Shown piece by piece: positions 1-7,703 of a DNA stretch of 27,279 nucleotides (the first letter of the stretch is position 1; each line of letters begins with the position of its first letter). Below the pieces are notes generated by a model. It searched no databases and was not told where the DNA came from. It saw only the letters and a program-made list of their open reading frames with translations. The position numbers were made by a program, and so were the translations under genes. This stretch comes from Chloroflexi bacterium UBA2235 (GTDB lineage Bacteria > Chloroflexota > UBA11872 > UBA12225), in NCBI GenBank assembly GCA_002347925.1, contig DDYL01000008.1, forward strand, positions 9,971-37,249, read 5' to 3'.

Positions 1-16
1 TGAGGCATATCCGATC

Positions 17-979
17 TTACTTGGCCACCAGTTTCACGGCTGCCTCGACCACGTGCGGTGCAGTGAGGCCATATGTTTCCATGAGTGCCTCGGGTGTGCC
101 GGACTCGGCGAAGCGGTTGCCGAGGTTGACGTAGCCCAGTTTGCACGGGTGGTGTGATCCCACGGCCATCGCAACGACACTGCCGAGGCCCCCGTGCGCC
201 AGATGTTCCTCGGCGACAAGGATGTGCCCGGTGTCCCGGGAGGCACGCACCAAGGCATCGACGTCCAGTGGACGGATTGTGGGGAAGTCCAGGACGCGAG
301 CGTGGATGCCCTTGGCGGCCAGGGCATCATGTGCCTCCAAGGCGGCGGCGGTCATGAGGCCGCAGGCCACGATGGTCAGATCGGATCCATCACGAAGTTG
401 GTAGGCCTTGCCGATTTCCAATGACGAACCGGCTTCGTGGATGCGCGGGGCCTTTGGTCGTCCGAGTCGAAGGTACACCGGTCCCTCGTGCGCAATCATG
501 GCGCGAACGGCAGCGTGTGTATGGGCCTCGTCCGAAGGGACGATGACCGTGAACCCGGGAAGCGAACATGCGAGGGCAAAGTCTTCGATGGCCATCTGTG
601 ATGGGCCATCCTCGCCGATCGAGATGCCGGCATGGGTGCCGACCACCTTGACGTTCAGGTGCGGGAAGGCGACGGACATGCGCAACTGGTCGTAGGCATT
701 GCAAAGGAGGAAGGCAGCAAAGCTGGAGACGACCGGGATCTTGCCACTCGCAGCGAGACCCGCGGCGACGCCGACCATGTTGCTTTCGGCGATGCCAACA
801 TTGAAGAAGCGGTCCGGGAAGACCTGTCCGAACCATTCGGTCCGGGTGGAGTTGGCCACATCACCGTCCACGACGACGATGCGTGGCTCGGAATGTCCGA
901 GGTCACGCAGTGCGATGCCGAACGCATCGCGCGTGGCTGCACCAGGGCTGACGACGAACGGTGTAGTTGATGCACTCAT
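17..979 (-). CDS. Transketolase, C-terminal subunit
   Basis: This is the pyrimidine-binding plus C-terminal half of a split transketolase (320 aa). With the N-terminal subunit encoded just upstream it would move two-carbon ketol units between sugar phosphates in the pentose phosphate pathway, in the cytoplasm. The motif GIAESNMVG carries the Glu that activates thiamine diphosphate, and a segment with HAGISIGEDGPSQM follows, both typical of the family. I chose the ATG at 979 because the protein then begins MSASTTPFV close to the first conserved strand. An in-frame start at 1030 would overlap the upstream gene by 20 bases and add 17 poorly conserved residues. A gap of about 31 bases containing a 10-base tandem repeat separates the two genes, which are evidently one operon. 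A 1-deoxyxylulose-5-phosphate synthase is less likely because the protein is split. The family is clear; the exact start is less so. Confidence 0.9.
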   Translation of the reverse strand: MSASTTPFVVSPGAATRDAFGIALRDLGHSEPRIVVVDGDVANSTRTEWFGQVFPDRFFNVGIAESNMVGVAAGLAASGKIPVVSSFAAFLLCNAYDQLRMSVAFPHLNVKVVGTHAGISIGEDGPSQMAIEDFALACSLPGFTVIVPSDEAHTHAAVRAMIAHEGPVYLRLGRPKAPRIHEAGSSLEIGKAYQLRDGSDLTIVACGLMTAAALEAHDALAAKGIHARVLDFPTIRPLDVDALVRASRDTGHILVAEEHLAHGGLGSVVAMAVGSHHPCKLGYVNLGNRFAESGTPEALMETYGLTAPHVVEAAVKLVAK

Positions 980-980
980 T

Positions 981-1000
981 AGAAGTCCGTAGAAGTCCGT
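981..1000. repeat. 10-base tandem repeat between transketolase subunits
   Basis: AGAAGTCCGT occurs twice in direct succession, in the gap between the two transketolase genes. It lies where the ribosome site of the C subunit would be, so copy number could affect its translation. Confidence 0.6.
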
Positions 1001-1010
1001 CCGGATGACG

Positions 1011-1883
1011 TCAGTGGGGGGCGGGTTCACCGCGGAGTTCGGCGAACGCGCGCACCTGTTCGGAGGCGGTCAAGGGTTTGCCGTGGTAGGCCCAGTCGGC
1101 CTCGACAAACGAGACCCCTTTTCCCTTGACGGTATGGGCAACGATGGCCTGCGGGCGTCCCTTCACGGCACGTACGGAGTCGAAAGCCCTCAGGATGGCA
1201 GGCATATCGTGTCCGTCAATCTCTTCCACGTGCCACTCGAAGGCACGGAGTTTTGCCGCGAGCGGCCGGTAGTCGATCACGCGTGGAAGCAGGTTCGATT
1301 GCTGGGCACCGTTGTGGTCCACGATCAGGGTGAGGTTGTCGGCATTGAAATGGGCTGCCGCCATGATTGCTTCCCAGACTTGACCTTCCTGCATCTCGCC
1401 GTCACCGCACATCACATAGGTGCGGTATCCATGGCCATCGAGGCGTCCGGCGAAGGCATGACCCAGTCCGATTGACAGACCCTGGCCAAGCGAACCGGTG
1501 GATGCTTCCACCCCGGCAAGGCGGCGCATGTTTGGGTGACCTTCAAGCGGACTGCCGATCACGCGCAGGGTGTCGAGGCTTTCGTGGGAAATCACACCAT
1601 GTTCGGCGAGAACCGCATAGAGGGCTGGCGCGGCGTGTCCCTTTGAAAGGATGAAGCGGTCTCGGTCAGGCGCGGAGGGATGCGATGGGTTGAGGTTCAG
1701 GATGCCACCCTTGTAGAGGGCGACCATGATGTCAATCGCCGACATCGAACTCGATGGGTGCCCGGAAGCTGCCCGCGTGGTCATCGCAATGATGTCTTCA
1801 CGGAGGCGTCTGGCGGTTGATGAGAGAAGTTCCAGATCTGGTCCGCCATCGGACGCATGTGGGGCGGAAGCACGGGTCACCAC
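1011..1883 (-). CDS. Transketolase, N-terminal subunit
   Basis: This is the thiamine-diphosphate (PP-domain) half of a split transketolase (290 aa). The diphosphate and Mg2+ binding region reads GDGEMQEGQVWEA, followed by a VDHNGAQQS segment; GHPSSSMSAIDI near residue 40 and GSLGQGLSIGLG near residue 130 are also typical. It should form a heterotetramer with the product of the gene downstream. Translation starts at a GTG (1881-1883; a second GTG follows directly) with a GGAGG about 12 bases upstream. A TATACT -10-like hexamer lies a little further upstream. Split transketolases are common in Chloroflexota, archaea and some Firmicutes. Nothing in the sequence suggests damage. Which sugar phosphates it prefers cannot be read from the sequence. 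Confidence 0.92.
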   Translation of the reverse strand: MVTRASAPHASDGGPDLELLSSTARRLREDIIAMTTRAASGHPSSSMSAIDIMVALYKGGILNLNPSHPSAPDRDRFILSKGHAAPALYAVLAEHGVISHESLDTLRVIGSPLEGHPNMRRLAGVEASTGSLGQGLSIGLGHAFAGRLDGHGYRTYVMCGDGEMQEGQVWEAIMAAAHFNADNLTLIVDHNGAQQSNLLPRVIDYRPLAAKLRAFEWHVEEIDGHDMPAILRAFDSVRAVKGRPQAIVAHTVKGKGVSFVEADWAYHGKPLTASEQVRAFAELRGEPAPH

Positions 1884-1909
1884 GCAGCGAAGAACCTCCG
1901 GTGGCGCCG

Positions 1910-1915
1910 AGTATA
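1910..1915 (-). promoter_or_regulatory. Possible -10 element for the transketolase genes
   Basis: TATACT on the minus strand lies 26 bases before the GTG start of the N-terminal transketolase gene, leaving room for the GGAGG ribosome site in a leader of about 20 nt. I see no good -35 at 16-18 bases, so this is a weak call. Confidence 0.3.
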
Positions 1916-1938
1916 CGGTGCTTCAGTGGACGCTGAGG

Positions 1939-2340
1939 TCATTTCGGTTGGTGGATCCTCGTGGCAAGCACGCCGTCCAGACAAGCGATGACCCGGGCTT
2001 CCACCACCTCAGGAGTGGCCTCGTCGGTGCGGATTCGCACGGTTGCAGTGCGCCTTGCATCGGCAAGCCGTCGGCGCTGCTCGCTCAGGATCGCGACGGA
2101 GAGAGTGGATCTCCCGCGTCGCTGGACGGTGCGCGTACTGGCGCTCAGGTAGACCACTGCATCCGGGGTCCCGAGGTGACGCCACAGGGTTCGGACCTCC
2201 GAGTGTTCCTGGGCCACGACGCGTGCGTCGATCCCCCGCAATCGCAGTCGCCGGACAAGTTCGGTCTTTCCGGAACCGCAGACCCCGACAACGACGACCA
2301 TTGGTCCACCGACCGTTCTTGGTCGACCGCGGTCATTCAT
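1939..2340 (-). CDS. Small P-loop NTPase, AAA/kinase-like
   Basis: A 133-aa protein with a Walker A motif GVCGSGKT near residue 20, directly after a hydrophobic beta strand (MVVVVGV). A later VVYLSAS strand and an arginine-rich stretch with the sequence QRRRLADARRTATVRI resemble the lid and C-terminal part of small nucleotide kinases. I recall similar short P-loop proteins being widespread in Chloroflexota, but the substrate is unknown. I chose the ATG at 2340. It has no Shine-Dalgarno, but a TACGAT hexamer ends exactly 6 bases before it, as expected for a leaderless mRNA; a GTG at 2361 would lie upstream of that -10. An internal ATG at 2301 is a further alternative. The gene ends 55 bases before the transketolase pair and may be cotranscribed with it. 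Function is not assigned. Confidence 0.72.
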   Translation of the reverse strand: MNDRGRPRTVGGPMVVVVGVCGSGKTELVRRLRLRGIDARVVAQEHSEVRTLWRHLGTPDAVVYLSASTRTVQRRGRSTLSVAILSEQRRRLADARRTATVRIRTDEATPEVVEARVIACLDGVLATRIHQPK

Positions 2341-2346
2341 GTCCAG

Positions 2347-2352
2347 ATCGTA
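2347..2352 (-). promoter_or_regulatory. -10 element of a probable leaderless promoter
   Basis: TACGAT on the minus strand is separated by 6 bases from the ATG at 2340, so transcription would begin at or next to the start codon. It fits the TANNNT-N5-7-ATG pattern seen at several other genes here. No convincing -35 is visible. Confidence 0.4.
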
Positions 2353-2483
2353 GCCTGCCACGAGGTGGGTGCGCGGTCAGAGTGGGCCGGTCCGGAGTTG
2401 ACGGAATGCGATGATCCGGGCACACTCTTCGGACGCGGAGTTGCGTTGATCCGTCCGGATTGACGCATCTCGTCCGGCATCCG

Positions 2484-2520
2484 AACCCGTGGGGACACGG
2501 CGAAAGTCGTGCGGGTTTTT
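2484..2520 (+). terminator. Terminator-like hairpin with T-run, no upstream gene
   Basis: AACCCG (2484-2489) pairs with CGGGTT (2512-2517), and the T-run 2516-2520 follows. A short inner CACG/CGTG pairing is possible. It sits in the 2341-2611 region between divergent genes, and no plus-strand gene precedes it. It could end a short RNA or antisense transcript, or be chance. The rest of this intergenic stretch shows nothing I can name beyond a short ATCCG-TC-CGGAT dyad at 2449-2460. Confidence 0.25.
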
Positions 2521-2611
2521 CTGTCCGGTTCATCGCAGGGCGATGCGCCGCCAGTGGCCGGGGCATTCCTCGCACTTTGGCGGGGTTCGGTTGGGGTGAC
2601 AGGAAACGAAT

Positions 2612-3964
2612 GTGAGCATGACAACGCGAGCGGGGCAGACGTCGGGCCGGATTGGCGCACCATTGCGTCGGCTACTTGGCGTGGTGGCATTGGTCTCGGT
2701 CGGTGCGGTGTTGGCCACGGCGAATGACGGTTCGCCTGCCCTTGCACAGATCGTCATGGCCACCCCCACAACGACGGCACTCACCTTCCAGGACAACGAC
2801 CCTTTCATGGTCTACCAGGGTGATTGGTCGCGCGTCGAGGACACCAAGGCCGTGGGTGGCACGCGTCACCAGTCCCGTCAGGCCGGCGCGCTGATGAAGC
2901 TGCAATTCACCGGGCCGTACGTCAAGTGGTTCGGGGTGCGCGGTCCCAACCGCGGTCGTGCCCGACTTACCGTGGATGGGGTGGCCGTGGGTGCGCAGGG
3001 CGACGGCATCATCGATCTGTACCGGCCAAATGAGACGACCTATGAACTGATCAGCTGGATCGGTGGCTTGAACGGTGATGTGTCGCACACCCTCGTGATC
3101 GAGGTGCTTGGTCAGCGGGGCGGGGCATCGTCCGATAGCCTCGTTGACGTTGACTCCATTGAGGTCATGGGTGCGGAGCGTGCGCCGATCACTCCAACCC
3201 CGTCGGCAACGCTGGTCATGACGGCAACGCCGACGCCCATGACCGGTGCCGTGATTGGGGGCGTACCACTCGTCGCCGTCGGGACGCCGGGTGCCGAACG
3301 CGCGCCGGGATCGTGGCCGATCGACACGCGGTTCCTGCGCTACTACGTCGAACGTGACGGGTTGCGCATCCTTGGGAACACGATTTCGCCGCCCACGTTC
3401 TTTGCCGGATATTTCGCCCAGTACTTTGAGAAGGGTCGCCTGGAGGATCAGACTGGCATCAGTCAGGATCCGAACTGGCAGTTCCAGTACGGGCTTCTGG
3501 TGGATGAACTCCAGACGTTGCGCCTCAGCCTGCCGATTGGCGGAGAGATCTCCACCCTGAATTACCAGGCGGTGAATGACCTGGCCCGTGAGGACCGTCG
3601 CATTCCCCCGCCGACCGGGTTCCTTGGTGGCACGATGACCAATAGCGATGGATCGGTCTTTGTGCCGTACTCGCAGGCGCTGCAACCGGCGCCGGGACAT
3701 AGCGTCTCACCGGTCTTCTGGCCATATATCAATCGTTCGGACATCTTCCCGGGGGGCTGGTTGCACGACATCGGGCTCCCGATGACTGAGGCGGTGCCCG
3801 CGGTAGTGACCAAGGGCCCGTTTGCCAACCGGAACATCCTGGTGCAGGTGTTCCAGCGCACGATCCTGACCTACGACCCGCTGAACGGTGCGGAGTTCCA
3901 GGTTGAGCGGGCAAACGTCGGTAGCGATTACCGCCGTGCGTTCCCGGATCGGGTGCCCCAGTAG
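2612..3964 (+). CDS. Secreted Chloroflexota-type exoprotein
   Basis: A 450-aa exported protein of unknown function. Residues 1-46 form a signal peptide: a basic start, a hydrophobic core LLGVVALVSVGAVLA and a likely cleavage near PALAQ. Residues about 55-190 look like a beta-sandwich resembling carbohydrate-binding folds (YQGDWSRV, YVKWFGVRG, RLTVDGV). A Thr/Pro linker (ITPTPSATL to ATPTPM, about 190-210) leads to a C-terminal part with RFLRYYVERDG, AQYFEKGRLE, GLPMTEAV and VLVQVFQRTILTYDP. I recognise the last motifs from many secreted Chloroflexota proteins. The GTG start at 2612 has AGGAAA 5 bases upstream; an ATG two codons later is possible. The first domain may bind sugars at the cell surface, but that is an inference. 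The flanking genes give no hint. Confidence 0.8.
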   Translation: MSMTTRAGQTSGRIGAPLRRLLGVVALVSVGAVLATANDGSPALAQIVMATPTTTALTFQDNDPFMVYQGDWSRVEDTKAVGGTRHQSRQAGALMKLQFTGPYVKWFGVRGPNRGRARLTVDGVAVGAQGDGIIDLYRPNETTYELISWIGGLNGDVSHTLVIEVLGQRGGASSDSLVDVDSIEVMGAERAPITPTPSATLVMTATPTPMTGAVIGGVPLVAVGTPGAERAPGSWPIDTRFLRYYVERDGLRILGNTISPPTFFAGYFAQYFEKGRLEDQTGISQDPNWQFQYGLLVDELQTLRLSLPIGGEISTLNYQAVNDLAREDRRIPPPTGFLGGTMTNSDGSVFVPYSQALQPAPGHSVSPVFWPYINRSDIFPGGWLHDIGLPMTEAVPAVVTKGPFANRNILVQVFQRTILTYDPLNGAEFQVERANVGSDYRRAFPDRVPQ

Positions 3965-3987
3965 GGTTGATCGTGACGTTGCGCTTT

Positions 3988-4019
3988 CGGTCCCGATGGA
4001 CCGGCGTGCGACGCGTCGC
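3988..4019 (+). terminator. Two short hairpins after the exoprotein gene
   Basis: CGGTCC/GGACCG (3988-3993 and 3998-4003, loop CGAT) is followed by the 12-base perfect palindrome GCGACGCGTCGC (4008-4019). Neither has a T-run, so termination is only a possibility. They occupy the short gap before threonine synthase. Confidence 0.25.
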
Positions 4020-4068
4020 GTGACACGCTTGCCTGCGGTGCGGACGCCCGGAACCAACGGAGGGATGG

Positions 4069-5364
4069 ATGATGGCATCGAATACGCACGGATCAGGTAA
4101 TTCCGGCACAGGGGCGTCGGTTCCCGACCGCCCTGCGGTTCGCAGTTACCTGACCCGACTTGTCTGCAGCATGTGCGGGCATCCGGAAGAGGTCGACCGC
4201 CTGAAGAACGTGTGCACGGCGTGCGGGCGCGTACTGTTCTACGAATACGACCTTGACGCCGTGCGGGAGACCCTTCCCCGCGATGCCCTCCGCGCCCGCG
4301 ATGCCACGCTTTGGCGGTACCGGGAACTCCTGCCGGTGCGCGAGACCCGCCACATCATTTCGCTTGGCGAAGGGATGACCCCCCTACTCCCCGCGCCCCG
4401 GCTCGGTGCGGTGTCTGGCTTTTCCCAACTCTATGTCAAGGAGGAGGGCCTCAACCCAACCGGGTCATTCAAGGCGCGGGGGATCAGTGTCGCCGTAAGC
4501 CGTGCGCTTGAACTTGGTGCCACCGCATTGGGAATTCCCACGGCCGGCAATGCCGGAGGCGCCTTGGCCGCCTATGCTGCGCGGGCAGGATTGCCGTGCT
4601 ACGTCCTGATGCCCGAGGACACTCCACTTGCAAACAAGCTCGAGTGTGTCCTCTACGGTGCAAACCTGTACCTCGTCAAGGGGCTGATCAACGATTGTGG
4701 TCGCATCGTGCGCGAGGGTGCGGCGGCGGGTCGGTGGTTTGACGTGTCCACGCTGCGTGAACCCGGTCGTGCCGAAGGCAAGAAGACCATGGGGTACGAG
4801 ATTGCCGAGCAACTGGGGTGGGAGTTGCCCGACGCGATCATCTACCCGACAGGTGGCGGGACCGGCATTGTGGGGATGTGGAAGGCATTCGATGAAATGG
4901 AACGCATGGGTTGGATCGGGTCGCGACGCCCGAAGATGATTTCCGTGCAGGCCGAGGGGTGCGCGCCGATTGTCCGTGCGTTTGAGGCCGGTGAACGGCA
5001 CGCCACCCTCTTCGCAAACGCCCATACGGTTGCCAGTGGACTTCGTGTGCCGGTGGCAATCGGTGACTACCTGATGCTCGATGCGATTCGCGCCAGTGGT
5101 GGGACGGCGATCACGGTGCACGACGATGAATTCACACCGGCCATGCGGGCGATAGCGCGGGCCGAGGGCATTTCACCGGCCCCGGAAGGTGGTGCAACCT
5201 ACGTGGCCTTGACCAAGTTGCGGGACAGTGGCTTCCTGAAGACATCCGACCGGGTGGTGATCTTCAACACCGGTGCGGCGTGGAAGTACAGCGAATTGCT
5301 TGAGACAGGTTTGCTGCCGGTCCTGGACCCCGCCGACCCTGCCGTGCAGGCGCAAATTGCGTGA
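4069..5364 (+). CDS. thrC: Threonine synthase
   Basis: This 431-aa enzyme converts O-phosphohomoserine to threonine using PLP, in the cytoplasm. An N-terminal zinc ribbon (C33-x2-C36 ... C49-x2-C52) precedes the fold-type II PLP domain. The Schiff-base Lys lies in NPTGSFKARG (K135), and the phosphate-binding glycines in TGGGTGIVG near residue 263. The zinc ribbon and length match the threonine synthase group rather than serine/threonine dehydratases. Two ATG codons stand in tandem at 4069 and 4072, with GGAGGG just upstream. The stop codon overlaps the start of the next gene, so the two are translationally coupled. Coupling with a phosphofructokinase has no metabolic logic that I know of. Confidence 0.93.
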   Translation: MMASNTHGSGNSGTGASVPDRPAVRSYLTRLVCSMCGHPEEVDRLKNVCTACGRVLFYEYDLDAVRETLPRDALRARDATLWRYRELLPVRETRHIISLGEGMTPLLPAPRLGAVSGFSQLYVKEEGLNPTGSFKARGISVAVSRALELGATALGIPTAGNAGGALAAYAARAGLPCYVLMPEDTPLANKLECVLYGANLYLVKGLINDCGRIVREGAAAGRWFDVSTLREPGRAEGKKTMGYEIAEQLGWELPDAIIYPTGGGTGIVGMWKAFDEMERMGWIGSRRPKMISVQAEGCAPIVRAFEAGERHATLFANAHTVASGLRVPVAIGDYLMLDAIRASGGTAITVHDDEFTPAMRAIARAEGISPAPEGGATYVALTKLRDSGFLKTSDRVVIFNTGAAWKYSELLETGLLPVLDPADPAVQAQIA

Positions 5365-6605
5365 TGAGCGACGGGACCAGGGTCCCAACCTTGCTGGTGG
5401 GCCAGTCCGGTGGGCCAACCCCGGTCATCAACGCAAGCCTCGCTGGAGTTCTTGACCGCGTCGCTTCAGGCTTGGGACAGCCGTACGTGCGCGTCCTTGG
5501 GCTTCGGCACGGCATCGAGGGTGCCCTGCGTGGGGATGTCGTCGACCTGACCGCATTGACTGCATCGGACCGGGATGCACTGGCACACACACCGGCGGCA
5601 GCGTTGGGGAGTTGCCGGAAGCGTCTTGAACCAGAAGATGAGCGTGGCGTGCTCGAGACATTCGCGCGCCTCGGGGTCGGGTGGTTTGTGTACTGCGGTG
5701 GAAATGATTCGATGGACACGCTGTCCCGGCTTGAGCGGGCGGCACGGTCACGTGGTTATTCGCTTGGCGTGTACGGAGTTCCCAAGACGATAGACAACGA
5801 CCTGGCGGGAACGGACTGGTGCCCTGGGTACGGCAGTGCGGCACGGTACTGGGCAACGGTCACGCAGGAGGTCACGCGAGACCTGGCTGCAATGCGCACC
5901 TATGACCGTGTGGTGGTCATGGAGGCGATGGGCCGGAACGCAGGTTGGCTCGCAGCGTCGTCGGCGTTGTTCCGTCGTGACGAACAAGACGGGCCTCATG
6001 TCCTGCTGGTCCCGGAGGTCGCATTCGACGAGATCCGCTTCCTCGGTGCCGTCGAAGCGGCGCTTTCCCGGGTCGGATATGCCGTCGTGGTGGCTACCGA
6101 AACGATCCGTGATGCCAAGGGCGCCTATGTTGCCCGGCAGGTACAGGGTGCCGATCAGTTCGGTCATCCCATCGTGACCGGGGTCGCAGAGACGCTTGGG
6201 CACCTCACGATGGCACGCCTTGGGGTAAAGACGCGGGTCAACAAGCCAGGCACGCTGCAACGGACGAGTGTGGCGCACATGTCGGCAGTTGACCTAGCTG
6301 GGGCGAGACTCGCAGGATGGATCGCTGCGGATCGATTGGCATCAGGGCTGTCGGGTTCAATGGTGGCAATGCCAATGGTGCCGACCTCCAATGCCACTCA
6401 CGATGCCTTGATGAATGGATGGTGGGGTGAGGGTTGCGGGTCATTCGGTGCCGTTCCCTTGGAGACCGTGGCCCGGGCCGAACGACGACTGCCCGAAGAC
6501 CATGTTGTTGGGATTGACGGGCTGAGTGACCCGGTGACCGAGGAATTTCGTGCGTATTTGCGGCCATTGGTCGGAGTACCACCACCGGCGCTCTTTCGAC
6601 TGTGA
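5361..6605 (+). CDS. 6-phosphofructokinase family, probably PPi-dependent
   Basis: This 414-aa protein has the PFK fold: GQSGGPTPVINAS near residue 14, CGGNDSMDT (112-120), PKTIDND (141-147) and EAMGRNAG (188-195). ATP-dependent enzymes have GGDGS and PGTIDND; here the diagnostic glycines are Asp116 and Lys142. That pair marks pyrophosphate-dependent phosphofructokinases, which interconvert fructose 6-phosphate and fructose 1,6-bisphosphate reversibly, for glycolysis or gluconeogenesis. Start choice: GTG 5361 gives a 4-base overlap with the thrC stop, and ATG 5364 a 1-base overlap; neither has its own ribosome site, which fits translational coupling. Sugar specificity (for example sedoheptulose 7-phosphate, as in some PPi-PFKs) cannot be decided. 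The family is certain, the phosphoryl donor inferred. Confidence 0.88.
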   Translation: MMSDGTRVPTLLVGQSGGPTPVINASLAGVLDRVASGLGQPYVRVLGLRHGIEGALRGDVVDLTALTASDRDALAHTPAAALGSCRKRLEPEDERGVLETFARLGVGWFVYCGGNDSMDTLSRLERAARSRGYSLGVYGVPKTIDNDLAGTDWCPGYGSAARYWATVTQEVTRDLAAMRTYDRVVVMEAMGRNAGWLAASSALFRRDEQDGPHVLLVPEVAFDEIRFLGAVEAALSRVGYAVVVATETIRDAKGAYVARQVQGADQFGHPIVTGVAETLGHLTMARLGVKTRVNKPGTLQRTSVAHMSAVDLAGARLAGWIAADRLASGLSGSMVAMPMVPTSNATHDALMNGWWGEGCGSFGAVPLETVARAERRLPEDHVVGIDGLSDPVTEEFRAYLRPLVGVPPPALFRL

Positions 6606-6655
6606 GGCCCGATTACTCCGTCTTTCGCGGTGTTCGGGCAAAGTATTCAGGGTTT

Positions 6656-6670
6656 CCCCGGATGCCGGGG
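6656..6670 (+). terminator. Weak hairpin after the phosphofructokinase gene
   Basis: CCCCGG-ATG-CCGGGG forms a 6-bp stem about 50 bases past the stop codon, followed by TTGTGGG. There is no T-run, so the terminator call is tentative. Confidence 0.25.
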
Positions 6671-6724
6671 TTGTGGGAATCCACCGTCGTGCGCGATACT
6701 TGGCGGGATTGTGAATCACTTCAC
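6671..6724 (+). promoter_or_regulatory. Possible promoter and dyad for the cytochrome b operon
   Basis: TTGTGG (6671-6676), an 18-base spacer and GATACT (6695-6700) make a moderate sigma-70-type promoter. The dyad GTGAA-TCAC-TTCAC (6711-6724) begins about where transcription would start, in the position of a repressor site. The leader to the first gene would be about 185 nt. The rest of the 6606-6892 gap shows no convincing gene; an 82-codon frame there has no supporting features. Confidence 0.3.
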
Positions 6725-6892
6725 GAAGTAGGGATCGGGCTTCGTCCGCGGTCCCCGCGCGAGGGGTGTACATTGTCGTCCGGCGTTGTTATCTTCATGA
6801 CCGTGCATCGGGCAGATGCTGGTTGCGGGCGTGCCCGTGACCGCAGTTAGGCGGGGTTTCGGGGTACCCGAGGTCCCACAGGAGTTGCGAGT

Positions 6893-7648
6893 GTGGCGAG
6901 CCGTACGTTAGGACAACGACCTCCGACTGGTGCCCAGGTTTGGGACTGGTTGCGCAATGGTCGCGTCTTCAAGTCGATCTTTCGCTACAGCTACCCGAGT
7001 GACCGGCGCAACCGGATCATGACGGTTGCCAAGAATGTCTTCCTGCATCTCCACCCAAGCCAGGTTCCACGCGGTGGCATCCGGGTGACCTACACCTGGT
7101 GCCTTGGTGGCCTGTCATTCATGACATTCCTGATGCTTACGGTCACCGGCGTGCTGCTGATGTTCTATTACGTGCCGTCGGTCACCCGGGCATACCAGGA
7201 CATCCAGGATCTGGAGACGGTGGTCACGTTCGGGATGCTCATGCGCAACATCCACCGGTGGGGCGCGCACATGATGGTGATTACGGTCTTTCTCCACATG
7301 TGCCGGGTCTTCTACACCGGCTCATACAAGCCCCCTCGAGAGTTCAACTGGGTCGTTGGCGTAATCCTGCTGGTCCTCACGCTGCTTCTCTCGTTCACCG
7401 GGTACCTGCTTCCTTGGGACCAGCTTTCGTTCTGGGCGGTGACCGTTGGGACGACTATCGGTGGTGCTGCGCCAATCATTGGCAAGCAGATCAATTTCCT
7501 GCTTCTCGGTGACTTCGAGATCGGCCAGAACACCTTGATCCGTTGGTACACGCTGCACGTGATCGCGTTGCCGTTGATCCTGTCACTATTCCTTGCGGTG
7601 CACTTCTGGCGCGTTCGCCAGGACGGTGGCATCTCGCAGCCAATGTAG
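6893..7648 (+). CDS. Cytochrome b6-like subunit (N-terminal half of cytochrome b)
   Basis: A 251-aa four-helix membrane protein, the heme-binding core of a quinol:cytochrome c (bc/b6f-type) oxidoreductase. Heme ligands are H121 and H135 in helix B and H222 and H237 in helix D. The second pair is separated by 14 residues, the b6-type spacing, against 13 in mitochondrial-type cytochrome b. C70 in TWCLGG aligns with the Cys of b6 (YCLGG) that binds heme c_i covalently, so an extra high-spin heme is likely. The LLPWDQ motif near residue 172 is also b6-like. The GTG start at 6893 has AGGAG about 10 bases upstream. The separate C-terminal half is the next gene. Its quinone type and electron acceptor are unknown. 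No chlorophyll or photosynthesis gene is in the window, so this is probably a respiratory complex. Confidence 0.92.
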   Translation: MASRTLGQRPPTGAQVWDWLRNGRVFKSIFRYSYPSDRRNRIMTVAKNVFLHLHPSQVPRGGIRVTYTWCLGGLSFMTFLMLTVTGVLLMFYYVPSVTRAYQDIQDLETVVTFGMLMRNIHRWGAHMMVITVFLHMCRVFYTGSYKPPREFNWVVGVILLVLTLLLSFTGYLLPWDQLSFWAVTVGTTIGGAAPIIGKQINFLLLGDFEIGQNTLIRWYTLHVIALPLILSLFLAVHFWRVRQDGGISQPM

Positions 7649-7703
7649 GTGTCGTTACGAGGCGCATGTCGGTGGTACAGGTTGTGAGTGAAGGAACACG
7701 GCG

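Noticed and set aside
1726..2463. 245-codon plus-strand frame
   Set aside because: Covers the P-loop gene and the start of the transketolase N subunit in antisense; no motif or ribosome site.
2672..3700. 342-codon open frame on the minus strand
   Set aside because: Opposite the secreted protein; rich in Arg and His as antisense frames of GC-rich genes are, with no motif.
6602..6850. 82-codon frame before the cytochrome operon
   Set aside because: No family resemblance and no convincing ribosome site; it overlaps the probable promoter.
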